DNA from: Intrasporangiaceae bacterium URHB0013
GTDB lineage: Bacteria > Actinomycetota > Actinomycetes > Actinomycetales > Dermatophilaceae
Assembly (NCBI GenBank): GCA_000620545.1
Contig: KK211149.1
Location: 1-64,000 of the forward strand
Length of the DNA stretch: 64,000 bases
Direction: 5' to 3'
Shown: positions 50,989-59,338 of the stretch, piece by piece
Position numbering within the stretch: the stretch's first letter is position 1
Layout: each line of letters opens with the position of its first letter
Notes under the pieces: generated by a model
What the model was told of the DNA's origin: nothing
Database searches by the model: none
Seen by the model: only the letters and a program-made list of their open reading frames with translations
Made by a program: the position numbers and the translations under genes

Positions 50989-51390
50989 GTGAGCAAACGG
51001 ACCGTCATCACCTTCGGGACCTTCGACGTGTTCCACGTCGGTCACGTCCGAGTGCTCCAGCGTGCCGCCGAGCTCGGAGACCGCCTCGTCGTCGGGGTCT
51101 CGGCCGATGCCCTCAACATCGCGAAGAAGGGCCGCCCCCCGGTCTTCAACCAGGAAGAGCGCCTCGAGATCATCTCGGCGCTCAAGGTCGTCGACGAGGT
51201 CTTCGTCGAGGAGTCCCTCGAGCTCAAGCGCGACTACATCCTCCGGTACGGCGGCGACGTCCTCGTCATGGGCGACGACTGGGCCGGCAAGTTCGACTGG
51301 GTCGGTGACGTCTGCGACGTGGTCTACCTGCCCCGCACTCCCTCGGTCTCGACCACGGGCCTCATCGAGCACATCGCCAGCCTGGGCTGA
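50989..51390 (+). CDS. tagD: glycerol-3-phosphate cytidylyltransferase-like protein
   Basis: A 133-residue cytidylyltransferase that would form CDP-glycerol from CTP and glycerol-3-phosphate. The fold marks are ITFGTFDVFHVGHVRVL, with the HxGH motif at His16 and His19, and the late STTGLIEHI (ISTTxII-type). GTG start with AGGAGAAG at the right distance. The small size fits TagD. It provides the donor for the TagF-like protein and perhaps for the CDP-alcohol phosphotransferases in the same module. Other CDP-alcohols remain possible. Confidence 0.9.
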   Translation: MSKRTVITFGTFDVFHVGHVRVLQRAAELGDRLVVGVSADALNIAKKGRPPVFNQEERLEIISALKVVDEVFVEESLELKRDYILRYGGDVLVMGDDWAGKFDWVGDVCDVVYLPRTPSVSTTGLIEHIASLG

Positions 51391-51397
51391 GCCCGGC

Positions 51398-51434
51398 CCC
51401 GCGGCTGGCTGCGGTTCGGGCCGGCCAGCGCGGG
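51398..51434. terminator. terminator-like hairpin between tagD and the amidase gene
   Basis: CCCGCGGCTGGC pairs with GCCAGCGCGGG with one bulged base across a 14-nt loop. It begins 8 nt after the tagD stop and lies between convergent genes. Confidence 0.55.
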
Positions 51435-51482
51435 CGCCGAGGAGTCCGCGATCCGCGTACCCGGTCCCGTACCCCGCCGCCT

Positions 51483-54400
51483 TCACTGCCCCCAGGCGGT
51501 CGACGACGCGTAGGTCCCCGCCACGAGCGGCGGCGTCACGCGGGCCGCGCCCTGGACGCGGTACACGAGCAGGGCGCCGTCGCTCGTGCGACGGGCCAGG
51601 AGGTCGTCACGTCCGTCGCCGGTGATGTCACCGACGCCTCGCACGGCGCTCATCGAGTTCCAGCCCGACCACCCGATGACGGCCGCGGCGCGGAAGCCGC
51701 CCGTCCCGTTCCCCGGGTAGAGCACCAGGGCGCCGTCCTTCGCGCGGACGGTGAAGAGGTCGCGTCGGCCGTCGCCGTCGAAGTCGCCCGACGTGATCTG
51801 GCTCAGGCCGCTCCAAGCCGTGCCGATCGTCGCCGTCGACACGATGCGCCCCGTGCCGTCGCCGCGGTGCAGCACGAGGCGCCCGTCGTTCATCCGGGTG
51901 ACGATGTCGGTCTTCCCGTCGCCCTCCCAGTCGCCCACGGGCACAACGAGGTTCACTGGCCCCCAGCCGGTCGCGAGCTGGTAGCGCCCGGCGTTGAGGC
52001 CGCTCTTGCCGAGGCCCGGGTAGTACCAGGCCGTGCCCGCCGAGTCGATGGCCACGACGTCGCCCAGGCTGTCCTGGCTCCACGGGCCGACCGCGGCCGC
52101 GGCGCGCATGTCGCCGAAGCCCGCCGAGAGGATCTGCTTCGTGGTGAAGCCCATCGAGCCGGTGTAGCTCACGGTCTTGAGCTGTGCGCCCGACGGCAGG
52201 ATGACGTCGGGGAGCATCTCGCCCGTCACGTCGCGGGGCGAGTAGGGGACCGACCGCACGGGCGCCGACGTCACGGTCCACCACGTGCTGCGCAGACCGA
52301 GACGCGTGCGGAAGGTGTCACCGCTGACCGTCGAGGAGCCGGCGGAGCCGCTGACGGTCACCGAGGCGACGCGTCCGCCCCACGTTCCGGTGCCGCCTCC
52401 GCCCGTGCGCGAGCCGATCGCGACGGAGCGCAGGGTGCCGATCGTGGGAAAGGCCTTCTCGACGGCCGTGGCGGCCATCGACGCCGTCCACGTGCCCGGG
52501 TTGGCGGCCGAGACGACCGCACCGTCGTAGGGGTCGCCCTTGGCAGGGAGGTAGGCCGTGCCGCCGCTCACCGTGCGGCCACCGTTGGACGCGGAGTACT
52601 GGGTGAAAGCGGGTTTGCCGCCGTAGGTCAGGACGGTCCCGGCCGTCGCCGTCGTCGCACTCGTCGAGCGGGGGTCTTCGTAGCGGCGCGTCAGGCTGCC
52701 GGCAGCGTTGTAGTCCGCGACGCCGTTGTAGGCCTGGCACGAGACGTCACAGATGTCGTAGACACGTGAGCCGGCCGCGGCGCGCGAGTGGGCGGCATAC
52801 GTCCGCGCGGCGACGGCCTGAGCCGACAGGGCAGCTGCCGGCCAGCCGGCCGACATCTCCACGGGCACCACGGCGCGCGTGTAGCGCTCGGAGCCGACGA
52901 GGTTGACGGCATACGCCTTGCCGGAGACGGGCACGACGCGGACCGAGCCGGCGTACTCGCGCTGGGTGCCGCTCGGCAGCAGGACCCGGATCGACGACGT
53001 CGAGGGACGGCTCACGGTCAGGGGCTTCGTCGACCCGCGCCAGGTCGTCACGGCGAACCACCCGCTGCCCGAGTTCGCCTGGAGCGTCAGCGCCGAGCCC
53101 TCGGGGACCACGCGCCATCGGTACGAGGTCGAGAGCGTGGACTGGCGGGTCCCGTCGCTGACGACGAGGCCGTTCAGCTGGGAGAACTGCACGCCCGACG
53201 TCCCGACCGCCGAGAGCCACACGCGCAGCGTCGGGTCGCCCTGGGAGGTGCGAGTCGTGCCGGGGAAGTAGAACGCGAGGATCTGCTGCCACGTCAGGGA
53301 CTTCGTCGCCGCGCCGTAGGCGCCCCACTGCGACAGCCCGACGCCGTGGCCGTAGCCCCGACCCGCGAGGGTGAAGATGGAGGAGGCCGGCCGCGCGTAC
53401 GTCTCGAGGGCCGGGGTCGCCGGCTGCGGGTCCCACTGGCCGTCCCGCCAGCTGGTTCCGGCGTCGCGGCGGATCGTCGGGAGCTGCTGGGCGTATGCCG
53501 TGTCGCCCGGGCACCCGGTCAGGCTGAGGTCGCGGTGTCCGATGGTGCGAGGGAGGGTGACCTTCTCGCCGGGGTCGAACTTCGAGTTCCCGGCGGAGGT
53601 GAGGGTGACGGAGGTCGTCGGGTCGAAGAGGGAGCGGTCGGCCTCCCAGGCCACGAGCTTCGTCACGGTGCTCTGGGTGGCGGCGGGGAAGGGGACCGAC
53701 GTGAAGTCGCCGATGACGGAGATCCCGGTCGTCTCGGCGTTGAAGCCGCCGGCCTGGGCGCCCTGGACGAAGCCGGTCGGGCTGCCCTTGCGTCCCTCGT
53801 AGGCGCGGCCGAAGCGGTCGACGAGGATCTGGTAGCCGAGGTCGCACCAGCCCTGGCTCTTCGTGTGGTACGCGTAGATGGACCGGATGATGGCGGGAGC
53901 CTGGTCCGCGGTGTAGGTGTCGGAGTTGACCGTGTGGTGCACGACGACGGCCTTGAACCCGGGGAGACGTTCGGCGTCGCAGGTGCGCAGGCTCTCGTCG
54001 GCCCCCCACTCGGCGCGCGTGATGATCGTCGGTCGGGCCACTGCGGCGACGGCCGAGCCCGACGGGGCGGTGAGTGCGTCGTCCGCACTCGAGCGTCCAC
54101 CGTCGACGAGGCTGGCCCGGACGCCGCGAGGGAGGGTGCCGTCGGGCGTCGTGACGCGGATGTCGATGGAGTCCGAGCCGGCTGCCGCGACGGCCTCGGT
54201 GCCCGGCCTGGCGTGGCGGGCGTCGACGGAGCGGGGGTCGGGGCCGTCACCGTTGAGCTCGAGGTCAGTCCAGTCGGACCACCCACCGTCCCCGTGAGTG
54301 CGCACCTGGACGTGGGTACCGACCGGCGGGGTCTCGTCGAACGTCACCCCGGCGAGGTCGAAGCCGACGCCCCGGACCTGCTTCGTGGCGACGACGGGGT

Positions 54401-54617
54401 CACCGACGCCGTGCCGGTCGGTTGAGGTCGCGCCGGCGCCGGGTGCCGTTGCCGAGCGTTGCGCGGTGCTCGCCCCCACCCCGGCCACCGCCGGTACGGC
54501 GACGTCGTGGACGAGCGGTGAGACCGGGCGTGGCGTGGCGCCGGACGTGACGGTGGGGACCACCATGAACGTGGCACTGAGCGTGACGACGGCGATCGGG
54601 GTGAGGATGGGGCGCAC
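51483..54617 (-). CDS. secreted amidase (PGRP) fused to SpoIID/LytB and FG-GAP repeats
   Basis: A large exported cell-wall protein of about 1,044 residues. A signal peptide (about 1-28) leads to a PGRP/amidase_2 domain (about 195-370): AVVVHHTVNS, GHRDLSLTGCPGD give the His-His-Cys zinc ligands. A SpoIID/LytB part (about 415-790) has GRGYGHGVGLSQWGAYG and VVPVEMSAGWPAAALSAQ with its catalytic-type Glu. The C-terminus (about 794-1040) has FG-GAP/VCBS propeller repeats (GDWEGDGKTDIV, GDFDGDGRRDLF, GDITGDGRDDLL). It may cut stem peptides and glycan strands. CAGGAG fits the GTG at 54617 better than the one at 54626. Confidence 0.9.
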   Translation of the reverse strand: MRPILTPIAVVTLSATFMVVPTVTSGATPRPVSPLVHDVAVPAVAGVGASTAQRSATAPGAGATSTDRHGVGDPVVATKQVRGVGFDLAGVTFDETPPVGTHVQVRTHGDGGWSDWTDLELNGDGPDPRSVDARHARPGTEAVAAAGSDSIDIRVTTPDGTLPRGVRASLVDGGRSSADDALTAPSGSAVAAVARPTIITRAEWGADESLRTCDAERLPGFKAVVVHHTVNSDTYTADQAPAIIRSIYAYHTKSQGWCDLGYQILVDRFGRAYEGRKGSPTGFVQGAQAGGFNAETTGISVIGDFTSVPFPAATQSTVTKLVAWEADRSLFDPTTSVTLTSAGNSKFDPGEKVTLPRTIGHRDLSLTGCPGDTAYAQQLPTIRRDAGTSWRDGQWDPQPATPALETYARPASSIFTLAGRGYGHGVGLSQWGAYGAATKSLTWQQILAFYFPGTTRTSQGDPTLRVWLSAVGTSGVQFSQLNGLVVSDGTRQSTLSTSYRWRVVPEGSALTLQANSGSGWFAVTTWRGSTKPLTVSRPSTSSIRVLLPSGTQREYAGSVRVVPVSGKAYAVNLVGSERYTRAVVPVEMSAGWPAAALSAQAVAARTYAAHSRAAAGSRVYDICDVSCQAYNGVADYNAAGSLTRRYEDPRSTSATTATAGTVLTYGGKPAFTQYSASNGGRTVSGGTAYLPAKGDPYDGAVVSAANPGTWTASMAATAVEKAFPTIGTLRSVAIGSRTGGGGTGTWGGRVASVTVSGSAGSSTVSGDTFRTRLGLRSTWWTVTSAPVRSVPYSPRDVTGEMLPDVILPSGAQLKTVSYTGSMGFTTKQILSAGFGDMRAAAAVGPWSQDSLGDVVAIDSAGTAWYYPGLGKSGLNAGRYQLATGWGPVNLVVPVGDWEGDGKTDIVTRMNDGRLVLHRGDGTGRIVSTATIGTAWSGLSQITSGDFDGDGRRDLFTVRAKDGALVLYPGNGTGGFRAAAVIGWSGWNSMSAVRGVGDITGDGRDDLLARRTSDGALLVYRVQGAARVTPPLVAGTYASSTAWGQ

Positions 54618-54794
54618 GGGAGTCACTCCTGGGTCGGAAGACGACTATCGTCCCAAATGTCCCACCCCTGTGCACGCCAGCAAGGGTTCTCGCCCGATTT
54701 GTGACCCTGCTGGCCGAATTCACAGGAAAGAGGACATCCCGGGCCCTGTCGAAGACAGCGGTGGGTAAGCGCACGTTCTGGCGGTGGCCAAGGA

Positions 54795-54825
54795 GGGCGC
54801 GGTCACGACAGTCGTGACCGCGCCC
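54795..54825. terminator. 31-bp near-perfect palindrome after scoB
   Basis: GGGCGCGGTCACGAC, one base, then its exact complement. It lies 70 nt past the scoB stop and 169 nt before the start of the amidase gene. A terminator for scoAB is most likely; the short centre also allows a protein-binding site. The remaining DNA between 54618 and 54894 shows no gene. Confidence 0.6.
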
Positions 54826-54894
54826 CCCGGCCGCGCCGCCCTCCGGAGGCAGGCGTACGCCGGCCGTCCCTGGTGCGGCCGACCCCTGCGCCGG

Positions 54895-55551
54895 TCAGCC
54901 GTGGGCGGGGGTGGGCTGGAGGTCAACCGTCAGCTCCGGCTCCGTCCTCGCGCGCACCTCGGCCTCGGTGACCCCGGGCGCGAGCTCACGCAGCACGAGG
55001 CCGCCGTCCGTGACGTCGAGCACGGCGAGGTCGGTGATGATGCGCTGGACGACCCCCCGACCGGTGTAGGGCAGCGAGCACTCGTTGACGATCTTGTAGG
55101 AGCCGTCCCTGGCGTTGTGCTCCATGAGCACGATGACCTTCTTGGCACCGTGGACGAGGTCCATGGCGCCGCCCATGCCCTTGACCATCTTGCCCGGGAT
55201 CATCCAGTTGGCGATGTCGCCGCCCTGCGAGACCTGCATGGCGCCGAGGATGGCAGCATCGACCTTGCCGCCACGGATCATGCCGAAGCTCGTCGCCGAG
55301 TCGAAGAACGCCGCCCCTTTGCGGAGGGTGACGGTCTCCTTGCCGGCGTTGATGAGGTCGGGGTCCTCGTCACCGTCCAGGGGGTAGGCGCCCACGCCGA
55401 GGATGCCGTTCTCCGACTGGAGCACGATCTCGACGTCGTCGGGGACGTAGTTGGGCACGAGCGTCGGCAGGCCGATGCCGAGGTTGACGTAGGCGCCGTC
55501 GGCCAGCTCCGCGGCGGCACGTGCCGCCATCTGCTCACGGGTCAGTGCCAT
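54895..55551 (-). CDS. scoB: 3-oxoacid CoA-transferase subunit B
   Basis: Beta subunit of succinyl-CoA:3-ketoacid CoA-transferase, which activates acetoacetate with CoA from succinyl-CoA. The 218-residue protein has the catalytic Glu47 in [10 protein letters not shown] and [26 protein letters not shown] and [11 protein letters not shown]. It follows scoA by one base and works with it as a heteromer. A palindrome follows it. This pair would let the cell use ketone bodies or related acids. Confidence 0.95.
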   Translation of the reverse strand: MALTREQMAARAAAELADGAYVNLGIGLPTLVPNYVPDDVEIVLQSENGILGVGAYPLDGDEDPDLINAGKETVTLRKGAAFFDSATSFGMIRGGKVDAAILGAMQVSQGGDIANWMIPGKMVKGMGGAMDLVHGAKKVIVLMEHNARDGSYKIVNECSLPYTGRGVVQRIITDLAVLDVTDGGLVLRELAPGVTEAEVRARTEPELTVDLQPTPAHG

Positions 55552-55552
55552 C

Positions 55553-56344
55553 TCAGGCCTCCTGCTCGGTGGTCGTGCGCGGGCGGACGGTGCGGCGCTC
55601 GATGCGCTTCTCGGCAGCCTGCTCGGGGGACAGCGGCAAGACGCGCTGCACGAAGATGCCGGGAAGGTGGACCTCGTCGGGGTCGAGCTGCCCGGGCTCG
55701 ACGAGCTCCTCGACCTCGGCGACGGTGACCCGGCCGGCCATGGCGCAGAGCGGGTTGAAGTTGCGCGCGGACCGGTTGAACGCGAGGTTGCCGTGGCGGT
55801 CGCCCTTGGCGGCGCGCACGAGACCGAAGTCGGTGGTGATGGCCTGCTCGAGGACGAACGTCCTCGTCTCGCCCATCCACTCGAAGTCCTGGGTCTGCTT
55901 GGGCGGCGACGCGACCGCGATGGCGCCCGAGGCGTCGTAGCGCCAGGGCAGCCCTCCCTCGGCGATCTGGGTGCCGACGCCGGTCATGGTGAAGAAGGCG
56001 CCGATGCCGGATCCGCCGGCGCGCAGCCGCTCGGCCAGCGTGCCCTGCGGCGTCAGCTCGACCTCGAGCTCACCGGAGAGGTACTGCCGTTCGAACTCCT
56101 TGTTCTCGCCGACGTACGAGCTGACCATGCGACGGATCCTCTTGTCACGCAAGAGGATGCCGAGCCCCCAGTCGTCGACGCCACAGTTGTTCGAGACGGC
56201 TTCGAGGTCGGTGAGGCCGGCGTCGTGGATCGCCGCGATGAGGACGGAGGGGATGCCGCAGAGGCCGAAACCACCGACCGAGAGCGACATTCCGTCGCTG
56301 ATCCCGGCGATGGCCTCCTGGGGGGTGGAGACGACTTTGTCCAT
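55553..56344 (-). CDS. scoA: 3-oxoacid CoA-transferase subunit A
   Basis: Alpha subunit of the same CoA-transferase, 263 residues. Marks are [57 protein letters not shown], and [15 protein letters not shown]. The ATG at 56344 is chosen because a -10 hexamer TAGAGT lies 7 nt upstream and the N-terminus then matches the family. An in-frame extension upstream to 56647 crosses the divergent leader region and is not expected. Confidence 0.95.
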   Translation of the reverse strand: MDKVVSTPQEAIAGISDGMSLSVGGFGLCGIPSVLIAAIHDAGLTDLEAVSNNCGVDDWGLGILLRDKRIRRMVSSYVGENKEFERQYLSGELEVELTPQGTLAERLRAGGSGIGAFFTMTGVGTQIAEGGLPWRYDASGAIAVASPPKQTQDFEWMGETRTFVLEQAITTDFGLVRAAKGDRHGNLAFNRSARNFNPLCAMAGRVTVAEVEELVEPGQLDPDEVHLPGIFVQRVLPLSPEQAAEKRIERRTVRPRTTTEQEA

Positions 56345-56351
56345 GGGTCGG

Positions 56352-56357
56352 ACTCTA
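56352..56357 (-). promoter_or_regulatory. -10 hexamer TAGAGT of scoA
   Basis: On the minus strand TAGAGT is followed by 7 nt and the scoA ATG, again leaderless. The hexamer is the same as that of accD. Confidence 0.5.
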
Positions 56358-56508
56358 TCCGCGCCATCGCGCGCGGATGCCGTGGGGTCGCCCCACACGA
56401 TGCGCACGGCGTGTGGTCGCCGAGCACGTATGCCGTCGCAGCGCCCGGGTGCCGCCGCCGGCGCTGTGGCGGGGTGGAGCGAGGGCAGCAGCGGCTCATG
56501 GCGCCTCG

Positions 56509-56530
56509 CGAATGACAGGGATGTCATTCG
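56509..56530. promoter_or_regulatory. 9-bp perfect inverted repeat in the hydrolase leader
   Basis: CGAATGACA-GGGA-TGTCATTCG. It may be an operator or the first stem of a leader RNA. It lies 138 nt before the wall hydrolase ATG. Confidence 0.55.
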
Positions 56531-56601
56531 GTCGAGCCGGAAAAGAACAGGTCTGTAATTCGTCCAACTGCCTTGTGAGCCATGTGACTGGAGTGCATAA
56601 A

Positions 56602-56635
56602 TGGTGCGGGAGTAAACCGTTCGACTCCCGTGCCA
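56602..56635 (+). promoter_or_regulatory. 12-bp RNA hairpin in the hydrolase leader
   Basis: TGGTGCGGGAGT pairs with ACTCCCGTGCCA across a 10-nt loop. Two of the pairs are G-U, which pair only in RNA, so this looks like an RNA structure and not a DNA operator. It ends 32 nt before the ATG. Confidence 0.5.
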
Positions 56636-56667
56636 CCCGGACTCCACGCCCTGACAAGAGGTTCACC

Positions 56668-58566
56668 ATGGCCATGCGCCGACACCAGCTTGGCCTCGCC
56701 CTAGCCCTGCCTGCGCTGACCGTGCCGCTGGCGGCGTCCCCGGCCGCAGCCGTCCAGGCACCGCCGAGCCGGACGCTGCCGAGCGCCCTCGACGTCTACG
56801 TGCCCTACCAGGAGCAGACGATCTGCGACCCGGTGGCGCGCCCCGGAGTGCTGGCGTTCGCCCGGCTCATGACCTCGCACTACGGCATGGGGTCGACTGC
56901 GCTCATCGGGCGCACGTGCGCCAGCGGACCGTCGGAGCACTACGACGGTCGCGCGTGGGACTGGATGCTCAACGTCGCGAACCCGTCCCAGGAGGCCGTC
57001 GCGCAGTCGGTGCTCGCGTGGTTGACGGGCCCGGACCAGAACGGCGTCAAGGGCGCCATGGCCCGCCGATTCGGGATCATGTACATCATCCACGACCGGA
57101 AGATGTGGCGCTCCTACGCGACGGAGCGCGGCTGGGCGCCGTACTACGGCTCCTCGCCACACACCGACCACATCCACTTCAGCTTCAACTACGACGGGGC
57201 CGCCGGCCGCACCTCGTGGTGGACCGGCGTCGCGACGAGGAGCTACCTCACCTCGCTCCCACCCGCCGCGTCGAGCGTTCCCACCACCCCCACGACGCCG
57301 GTGACGACGAAGCCCGTCGTGCTCTCCTACGGCATGCGCTCCGAGGCGGTGCGCCAGCTGCAGGTCCGCCTCGGCAACCTGCCCACCACCGGCTACTACG
57401 GCGACCAGACGAAGGCGCGCGTCCTCGCGTACCAGACCTTCGTCGGGCTACCGCGCACAGGCACCGCCGACCTGCGCACGCAGGAGATCCTCGCGGCCCG
57501 TGGGTGGAGGAGCGTGACCGCGGCCTATCCGACCTTGCAGTTCGGGATGACGTCGACTGCCGTGAAGACCCTGCAGACGAAGCTCGGCTCCCTGCCGACG
57601 ACGGGCTACTACGGCTCCATGACGCAGGCCCGCGTGACGGCATACCAGAAGTTCGTCGGGCTGCCGCAGACGGGCGTCGCCGACCCCGTCACGCAGGCCC
57701 GTTTGTGGGTCCGCGGCTGGACCGGCACCGCGTCCGCGTCCGGCACGACGAGGCCGGCCTACCCGACGCTGAAGTTCGGCATGACGTCGGCCGCGGTCAA
57801 GACCCTGCAGACGAAGCTCGGCTCGCTGCCGACGACGGGCTACTACGGGACGATGACGCGGGCCCGGGTGACGGCCTATCAGCGGTTCGCCGGCCTGCCG
57901 CAGACGGGCGTCGCCGACTCGAAGACCCAGCAGACGCTCTACACGCGCGGCTGGTCCGCCGCCGCGAGGACGGTGGCCCTCGTCAGCCCGCCCTCGGGCT
58001 CCGCCGGCCTCTCGGCGGCTCCGGCCGTGACCGTCGCCGACCTCCGCACCACCACGACCGGGAGGGATGTCGCCATGACCACCCATGCCAGCACGTCGTC
58101 ACGCACCAGCGCCGGGGTCGCCAGCCTCGACATCGGCACGAGCTACACGGCCTACAAGAGCCTGACGCTGGCGACCGGGTCGCGCGGTGCGGCCGTACGG
58201 GTGCTCCAGCGGGCGCTCGGCGGCCTCGCGGTCGACGGCGTCTTCGGTTCCGTGACGCGCGACAAGGTCGTGTCGCTCCAGCGGTCGCTCGCCGTGCCGC
58301 AGACCGGCGTCGTGACGCCGGACCTCTGGGACGTTCTCGAGGCCCGTGACTTCCCGTTCGTGGCCGATCGCTCGACGGTGCTGCGCGCGGGCGACACGGG
58401 ACGCCAGGTCGTCGCCGTGCAGCGTCTCCTCGGGGTGCGTCAGACCGGTGTCTTCGATCTCGCCACGCGTGAGGCGGTCAAGTCGGCGCAGGCGCGCGCG
58501 GGCCTCGCGAGCACCGGTGTCGTGGCGTCCCGCACGTGGTCGCTCTTCGACCGGCTGTCTGCCTGA
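56668..58566 (+). CDS. secreted M15-like hydrolase with five peptidoglycan-binding repeats
   Basis: A 632-residue exported protein. Signal peptide about 1-28 (LGLALALPALTVPLAASPAAA). The catalytic region (about 30-200) has SEHYDGRAWDWM (His91, Asp98) and SPHTDHIHFSF (His165-His170), matching the SxHxxGxAxD and HxH zinc pattern of M15/VanY-type peptidases. Five PG_binding_1 repeats follow, starting near 219, 290, 368, 500 and 572; repeats 2 and 3 are almost identical. It likely trims wall peptides while bound to peptidoglycan. AAGAGG precedes the ATG at 56668. A structured leader precedes it. Confidence 0.88.
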   Translation: MAMRRHQLGLALALPALTVPLAASPAAAVQAPPSRTLPSALDVYVPYQEQTICDPVARPGVLAFARLMTSHYGMGSTALIGRTCASGPSEHYDGRAWDWMLNVANPSQEAVAQSVLAWLTGPDQNGVKGAMARRFGIMYIIHDRKMWRSYATERGWAPYYGSSPHTDHIHFSFNYDGAAGRTSWWTGVATRSYLTSLPPAASSVPTTPTTPVTTKPVVLSYGMRSEAVRQLQVRLGNLPTTGYYGDQTKARVLAYQTFVGLPRTGTADLRTQEILAARGWRSVTAAYPTLQFGMTSTAVKTLQTKLGSLPTTGYYGSMTQARVTAYQKFVGLPQTGVADPVTQARLWVRGWTGTASASGTTRPAYPTLKFGMTSAAVKTLQTKLGSLPTTGYYGTMTRARVTAYQRFAGLPQTGVADSKTQQTLYTRGWSAAARTVALVSPPSGSAGLSAAPAVTVADLRTTTTGRDVAMTTHASTSSRTSAGVASLDIGTSYTAYKSLTLATGSRGAAVRVLQRALGGLAVDGVFGSVTRDKVVSLQRSLAVPQTGVVTPDLWDVLEARDFPFVADRSTVLRAGDTGRQVVAVQRLLGVRQTGVFDLATREAVKSAQARAGLASTGVVASRTWSLFDRLSA

Positions 58567-58584
58567 TCCCCTTGGGGCTCAGGC
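58561..58584. terminator. bidirectional hairpin containing both stop codons
   Basis: GCCTGA-T-CCCC-TT-GGGG-C-TCAGGC. The TGA of the hydrolase gene is in the left arm and the stop of the TIGR03089 gene is in the right arm. The two genes converge with 12 nt between stops. Confidence 0.75.
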
Positions 58585-59310
58585 GAGCTCGCGCGCATCG
58601 ATCGTGACGCCCTCGGCCGCGAAGCGGTCCGCGAGGTCGTCCCGCTGACCGCGGACGAGCACGACCGACCCGTCGACCGCCCACGCCGCGAGCGCCAGAC
58701 GCAGCACCCGCTCGAGCTCACCGCCGAGCGCCACCCGTGGCGACGTGCCCCAGCCGTCGTCCGTCACGACGACCGAGCCGTATGCCGTGTCGACCGAGTC
58801 CGCGGCGAGCGCGACGTCGCCCGGCTCGGGGTCGGACATCGGAGCGAAGTGGTCGCCGTGCGTGGCCAGCTCCCGAGCCTCGTCGACGGCGCCGCCGGCG
58901 TCGTCGGCCTCCGGGTGCCGGCGAGCCAGTGCGGGCAGCGAGACGAGGACCGCGTCGCCGCCATGACCGGCGGCGGCGGTGGGGGAGTCGGTGACGAGCA
59001 CATCGGCCCCGGCAGCGGCTGCGCCGACGACGACCGTGGCGCCCACCGACCACGTGGCGAGGGCCCAGTAGAGCGAGCGCCAGTGCGCGGGCAGGTCGAG
59101 CCCGACGGTCGTCCCCGGCCCCGCCGCGGCGTCGTCCTGGAGCAGGTTCGCGGCCTTGGACACCCAGTTGGCCAGGACGCGCGCGCTCAGCTCGATGCGC
59201 TCGCCCGAGGTCGGTCCCGACTCGTCGTCGTACCACGTCAGTCGCGGCCGGCCCGGGTCGGAGGCGACCATCCGGACGAGCACCTCTGCGGGCAGGGTGG
59301 GAGTCGTCAT
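58579..59310 (-). CDS. TIGR03089 family protein
   Basis: A 243-residue protein of an actinobacterial family related to the N-terminal part of AMP-binding enzymes. It shows TWYDDESGPTSGERIELSARVLANWVSKAANLL and GTTVGLDLPAHWRSLYWALATWSVGATVVV, as in acyl-CoA synthetase N-domains, but no adenylate-forming motifs or C-terminal lid domain. Function is not known. It follows the LCP gene by 28 nt, the same neighbour as in M. tuberculosis (Rv3268 next to Rv3267), suggesting a linked role in wall assembly. Confidence 0.85.
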   Translation of the reverse strand: MTTPTLPAEVLVRMVASDPGRPRLTWYDDESGPTSGERIELSARVLANWVSKAANLLQDDAAAGPGTTVGLDLPAHWRSLYWALATWSVGATVVVGAAAAGADVLVTDSPTAAAGHGGDAVLVSLPALARRHPEADDAGGAVDEARELATHGDHFAPMSDPEPGDVALAADSVDTAYGSVVVTDDGWGTSPRVALGGELERVLRLALAAWAVDGSVVLVRGQRDDLADRFAAEGVTIDARELA

Positions 59311-59338
59311 CGGGAGGTTCCGGGCAGCACGGTGGCCA

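Larger units (their letters stand above)
56345..56667. other. 323-bp divergent region with structured leader
   Basis: No gene is seen. The left end carries the scoA promoter. The right part (about 56500-56667) is clearly richer in A and T than its surroundings, has two RNA hairpins, and probably forms the 5' leader of the wall hydrolase gene. It contains one GTATGCCG octamer at 56428. Confidence 0.6.

Noticed and set aside
56602-56640. tRNA-like 3' end (TTCGACTCCCGTGCCACC)
   Set aside because: No matching acceptor, D or anticodon stem lies upstream, and the GGGAG/CTCCC arms enclose a 10-12 nt loop and not a 7-nt T loop. It is a simple hairpin.
56500-56667. ydaO/c-di-AMP riboswitch before the wall hydrolase
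   Set aside because: I do not find the conserved GGGGGAACC and CCGAACCCGACAGCUAACC type segments. A covariance search would settle it.
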